DNA of 64,000 nucleotides, from the NCBI GenBank assembly GCA_910589145.1, contig CAJUSD010000014.1, positions 1 through 64,000 of the forward strand. Direction: 5' to 3'. The notes below the pieces were generated by a model. It was given only the letters and a program-made list of their open reading frames with translations, was not told the DNA's origin and searched no databases. A program made the position numbers and the translations under genes. Origin of the DNA: an uncultured Oscillospiraceae bacterium. Its GTDB lineage: Bacteria > Bacillota > Clostridia > Oscillospirales > Ruminococcaceae. Positions 62,525 through 64,000 of this stretch are shown here, piece after piece (position 1 is the first letter of the stretch; each line of letters opens with the position of its first letter).

Positions 62525-63394
62525 ATGAAGTCTATTGCTGTAATTAGCATTTTTCTTACAGTTAGTCTCTTGGGCTGCCAGGTGAAGAAAAGAGAAGAGC
62601 CAATACCTCCTCCATCATCTGCTGAAACAGACAGCAGGGGAGGACAGGTATTAAATACAGAGTCGGAAGAAATCGGGCAGGCAATGGCCCCAGCCCTAGA
62701 AGAAACAATTGAGCTGCCCCAGGAAACCCAGAATCTTGTTTCCCTTTGGAGTAAAAAGGTCAGAGAGGATTTTAAATGGTATTCTGAAACAGGAAGAAAA
62801 AATGGGCCTCTTTATTATTTATATGTCACAGATTCAAAAGAAAACCCTGTTCCCAATTTGAACTGCTATACCCGTGCTAATTGGGAATCTGGGCTTCAAG
62901 GAGCGGAACATCTGAGGGGAACTTCTATGAAAAGCGGACTTTTACCAGTGGTGCTGTCCTTCCGTGAGGCGGAAAGGGATTCGGTAGAGCTTGTAATAGT
63001 GGATCCCAATTCAGGAGAAACACTTTTGGTAGAGATGAACCTGCTGGAGACAGGCTGGAGATATGCCCTTCATACAATATGGGAGAAAGAAACACCAGAC
63101 GAGCCAGACAAGGCAGCGGATTGTATCGAAATTTCCGTCCTTTTTCCCAATGGGACACCTGTTTCCAATGCAGTTGTGGAATTGCCGGATATCCAGATGT
63201 TTCGCTTTTCCAACCTGGAAGGAAAGGTGTTTTTTCCCGCAAACAATTTACAGGGAAGAAGGACAGGATTCTCTATTATTGTAAAAGATTATTTAGAAAG
63301 CTTTCAGGAAGGGGAAAACTGGAGTGAAACTTTTTCGGCAGATATTTCAAACAGCAGGCAGTATTTTGTAATGTTGAAGGATTATCATTCATAA
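62525..63394 (+). CDS. Hypothetical lipoprotein with two transthyretin-like segments
   Basis: A 289-residue protein with lipobox LLGC at residues 14-17. After a Pro/Ser/Glu linker there are two similar beta regions, YLYVTDSKENPVPNLNCYTR (about 99-118) and ISVLFPNGTPVSNAVVELPD (about 202-221), each shaped like the start of a carboxypeptidase-regulatory/transthyretin fold (x-x-G-x-P-V-x-N-A). It likely sits on the membrane outer face. The ATG has CAGGAGGGG upstream. No function is known to me. Confidence 0.7.
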   Translation: MKSIAVISIFLTVSLLGCQVKKREEPIPPPSSAETDSRGGQVLNTESEEIGQAMAPALEETIELPQETQNLVSLWSKKVREDFKWYSETGRKNGPLYYLYVTDSKENPVPNLNCYTRANWESGLQGAEHLRGTSMKSGLLPVVLSFREAERDSVELVIVDPNSGETLLVEMNLLETGWRYALHTIWEKETPDEPDKAADCIEISVLFPNGTPVSNAVVELPDIQMFRFSNLEGKVFFPANNLQGRRTGFSIIVKDYLESFQEGENWSETFSADISNSRQYFVMLKDYHS

Positions 63395-63580
63395 TTATTT
63401 GGAGACGAAAATATCAAAAGGGATAACCAGATGGAGCTATAAAATTTTGACCACATCTGTAGAGGCGAAACACTCCCTACTCGAAAAAATTTTCCAAAAA
63501 AACTATACAAATGAGCTGAAAATTGCTATACTAACAATATAGACGATATGGTTTTCGAGGCAAAAAAGGGAGATGATACT

Positions 63581-64000
63581 ATGATTAACCGGTATCAAAC
63601 GGCAAACCAGTCTAACTATCACCCATCCTTTTACACAAAAGCACAGGCTGCTGTACCTGTAAAAGCTTCAGAGAATGGGCCCGCATCTTCGCAAACAACA
63701 GCTCAAACCTCTCAAACTGGACGTTTTGATCAGGTTGATGTGACAAAAGACTGGAAGCAGATGGCTATTGATACCCTAAATGAACTATCAGACAAGTATG
63801 AAAATATTGCATTTGGAATTATAGATTTTGATTCCAACTTAACATTAAAAAACTATGCTTCTTTTTTGGGGAAGGGTCAGTATCTGTATATGTCAACCAG
63901 CTTTTTAGAAAAAATGGGTTCCGGCCCGGCAGAATATGCGGATTGTGCCTCCCGTTTAGAACAGGCTTTAAAAGGAATGTCCGATGGAGCCCAAAACGGG
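63581..64000 (+). CDS. Hypothetical protein, cut by window edge
   Basis: 140 codons are open from ATG 63581, with AAAAAGGGAGATGATACT upstream, and no stop before the window end. The translation starts MINRYQTANQSNYHPSFYTK, then a Ser/Thr/Gln-rich stretch, then VTKDWKQMAIDTLNELSDKY and NIAFGIIDFDSNLTLKNYAS. This resembles a family of soluble clostridial proteins of unknown role (my recollection is DUF6033-like, unverified). Lipid or signal motifs are absent. The 186-bp gap before it shows no strong promoter. Confidence 0.75.
   Translation, partial: MINRYQTANQSNYHPSFYTKAQAAVPVKASENGPASSQTTAQTSQTGRFDQVDVTKDWKQMAIDTLNELSDKYENIAFGIIDFDSNLTLKNYASFLGKGQYLYMSTSFLEKMGSGPAEYADCASRLEQALKGMSDGAQNG

Overview
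The window reads as a Gram-positive, low-to-moderate GC anaerobe of the class Clostridia, most likely from the Oscillospiraceae/Ruminococcaceae side of the order. Evidence: strong Shine-Dalgarno sites with many TTG starts, consensus TTGACA-N17-TATAAT promoters, a MurE with the DNPR motif (meso-DAP wall), a PASTA-domain SpoVD/FtsI-type transpeptidase, flavin-dependent ThyX, and several small cysteine-rich proteins of a clostridial type. No rRNA, transposase, integrase, phage structural gene or CRISPR array was seen. This is a chromosomal core region with accessory islands.

Layout. 1-5.5 kb: tRNA-Phe and tRNA-Asp, two tandem cyclophilins (one cytosolic, one lipoprotein), a small-gene cluster, a VanZ-like membrane protein and a secreted lipoprotein. 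5.5-9 kb: clpB behind a ribbon-helix-helix gene whose promoter carries a perfect 9-bp inverted repeat. 9.8-13.3 kb: thyX, dTMP kinase, GNAT, DJ-1/PfpI and 5-formyl-THF cyclo-ligase, a dTMP/folate-flavoured run. 13.8-18.1 kb: MltG, a U32/TrhP-type protein, an M23 peptidase and a small membrane protein. 18.6-25.7 kb: tRNA-Pro, a TetM-like ribosome-protection GTPase, an HD hydrolase and an asymmetric two-gene ABC exporter.

26-42.7 kb is the division and cell wall (dcw) cluster: rsmH, ftsL, spoVD/ftsI, murE, a small zinc-ribbon gene, murF, mraY, ftsW, murG, murA, ftsQ/divIB, ftsZ. mraZ, murD, murC and ftsA are absent. The rsmH leader has a consensus promoter, GTGG repeats like those MraZ binds, and a terminator-like hairpin.

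42.9-64 kb: nucleoside hydrolase, GNAT, cardiolipin synthase, oligogalacturonate lyase-like protein, a coiled-coil protein built from 21-bp repeats, a 1771-residue surface protein with a 9-bp-repeat EP-rich stalk, a three-gene ABC system whose large permease is fused to an M1-type metallopeptidase, a DUF4097-type lipoprotein, a RING-like zinc/membrane protein, galU, the rpsF-ssb-rpsR operon, a lipoprotein, and a gene running off the right edge.

At least three families of short non-coding repeats sit between these genes. Family A (5279-5416 and 18100-18330) has perfect 15-17 bp terminal inverted repeats. Family B (8997-9140 and 23657-23818) shares a core and imperfect terminal repeats. Family C is a composite, hairpin-rich repeat of about 90-420 bp that occupies most large gaps around and inside the dcw cluster. 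Several copies begin exactly at the stop codon of the preceding gene. Everything here was read by eye; family names rest on remembered motifs, not on a search.
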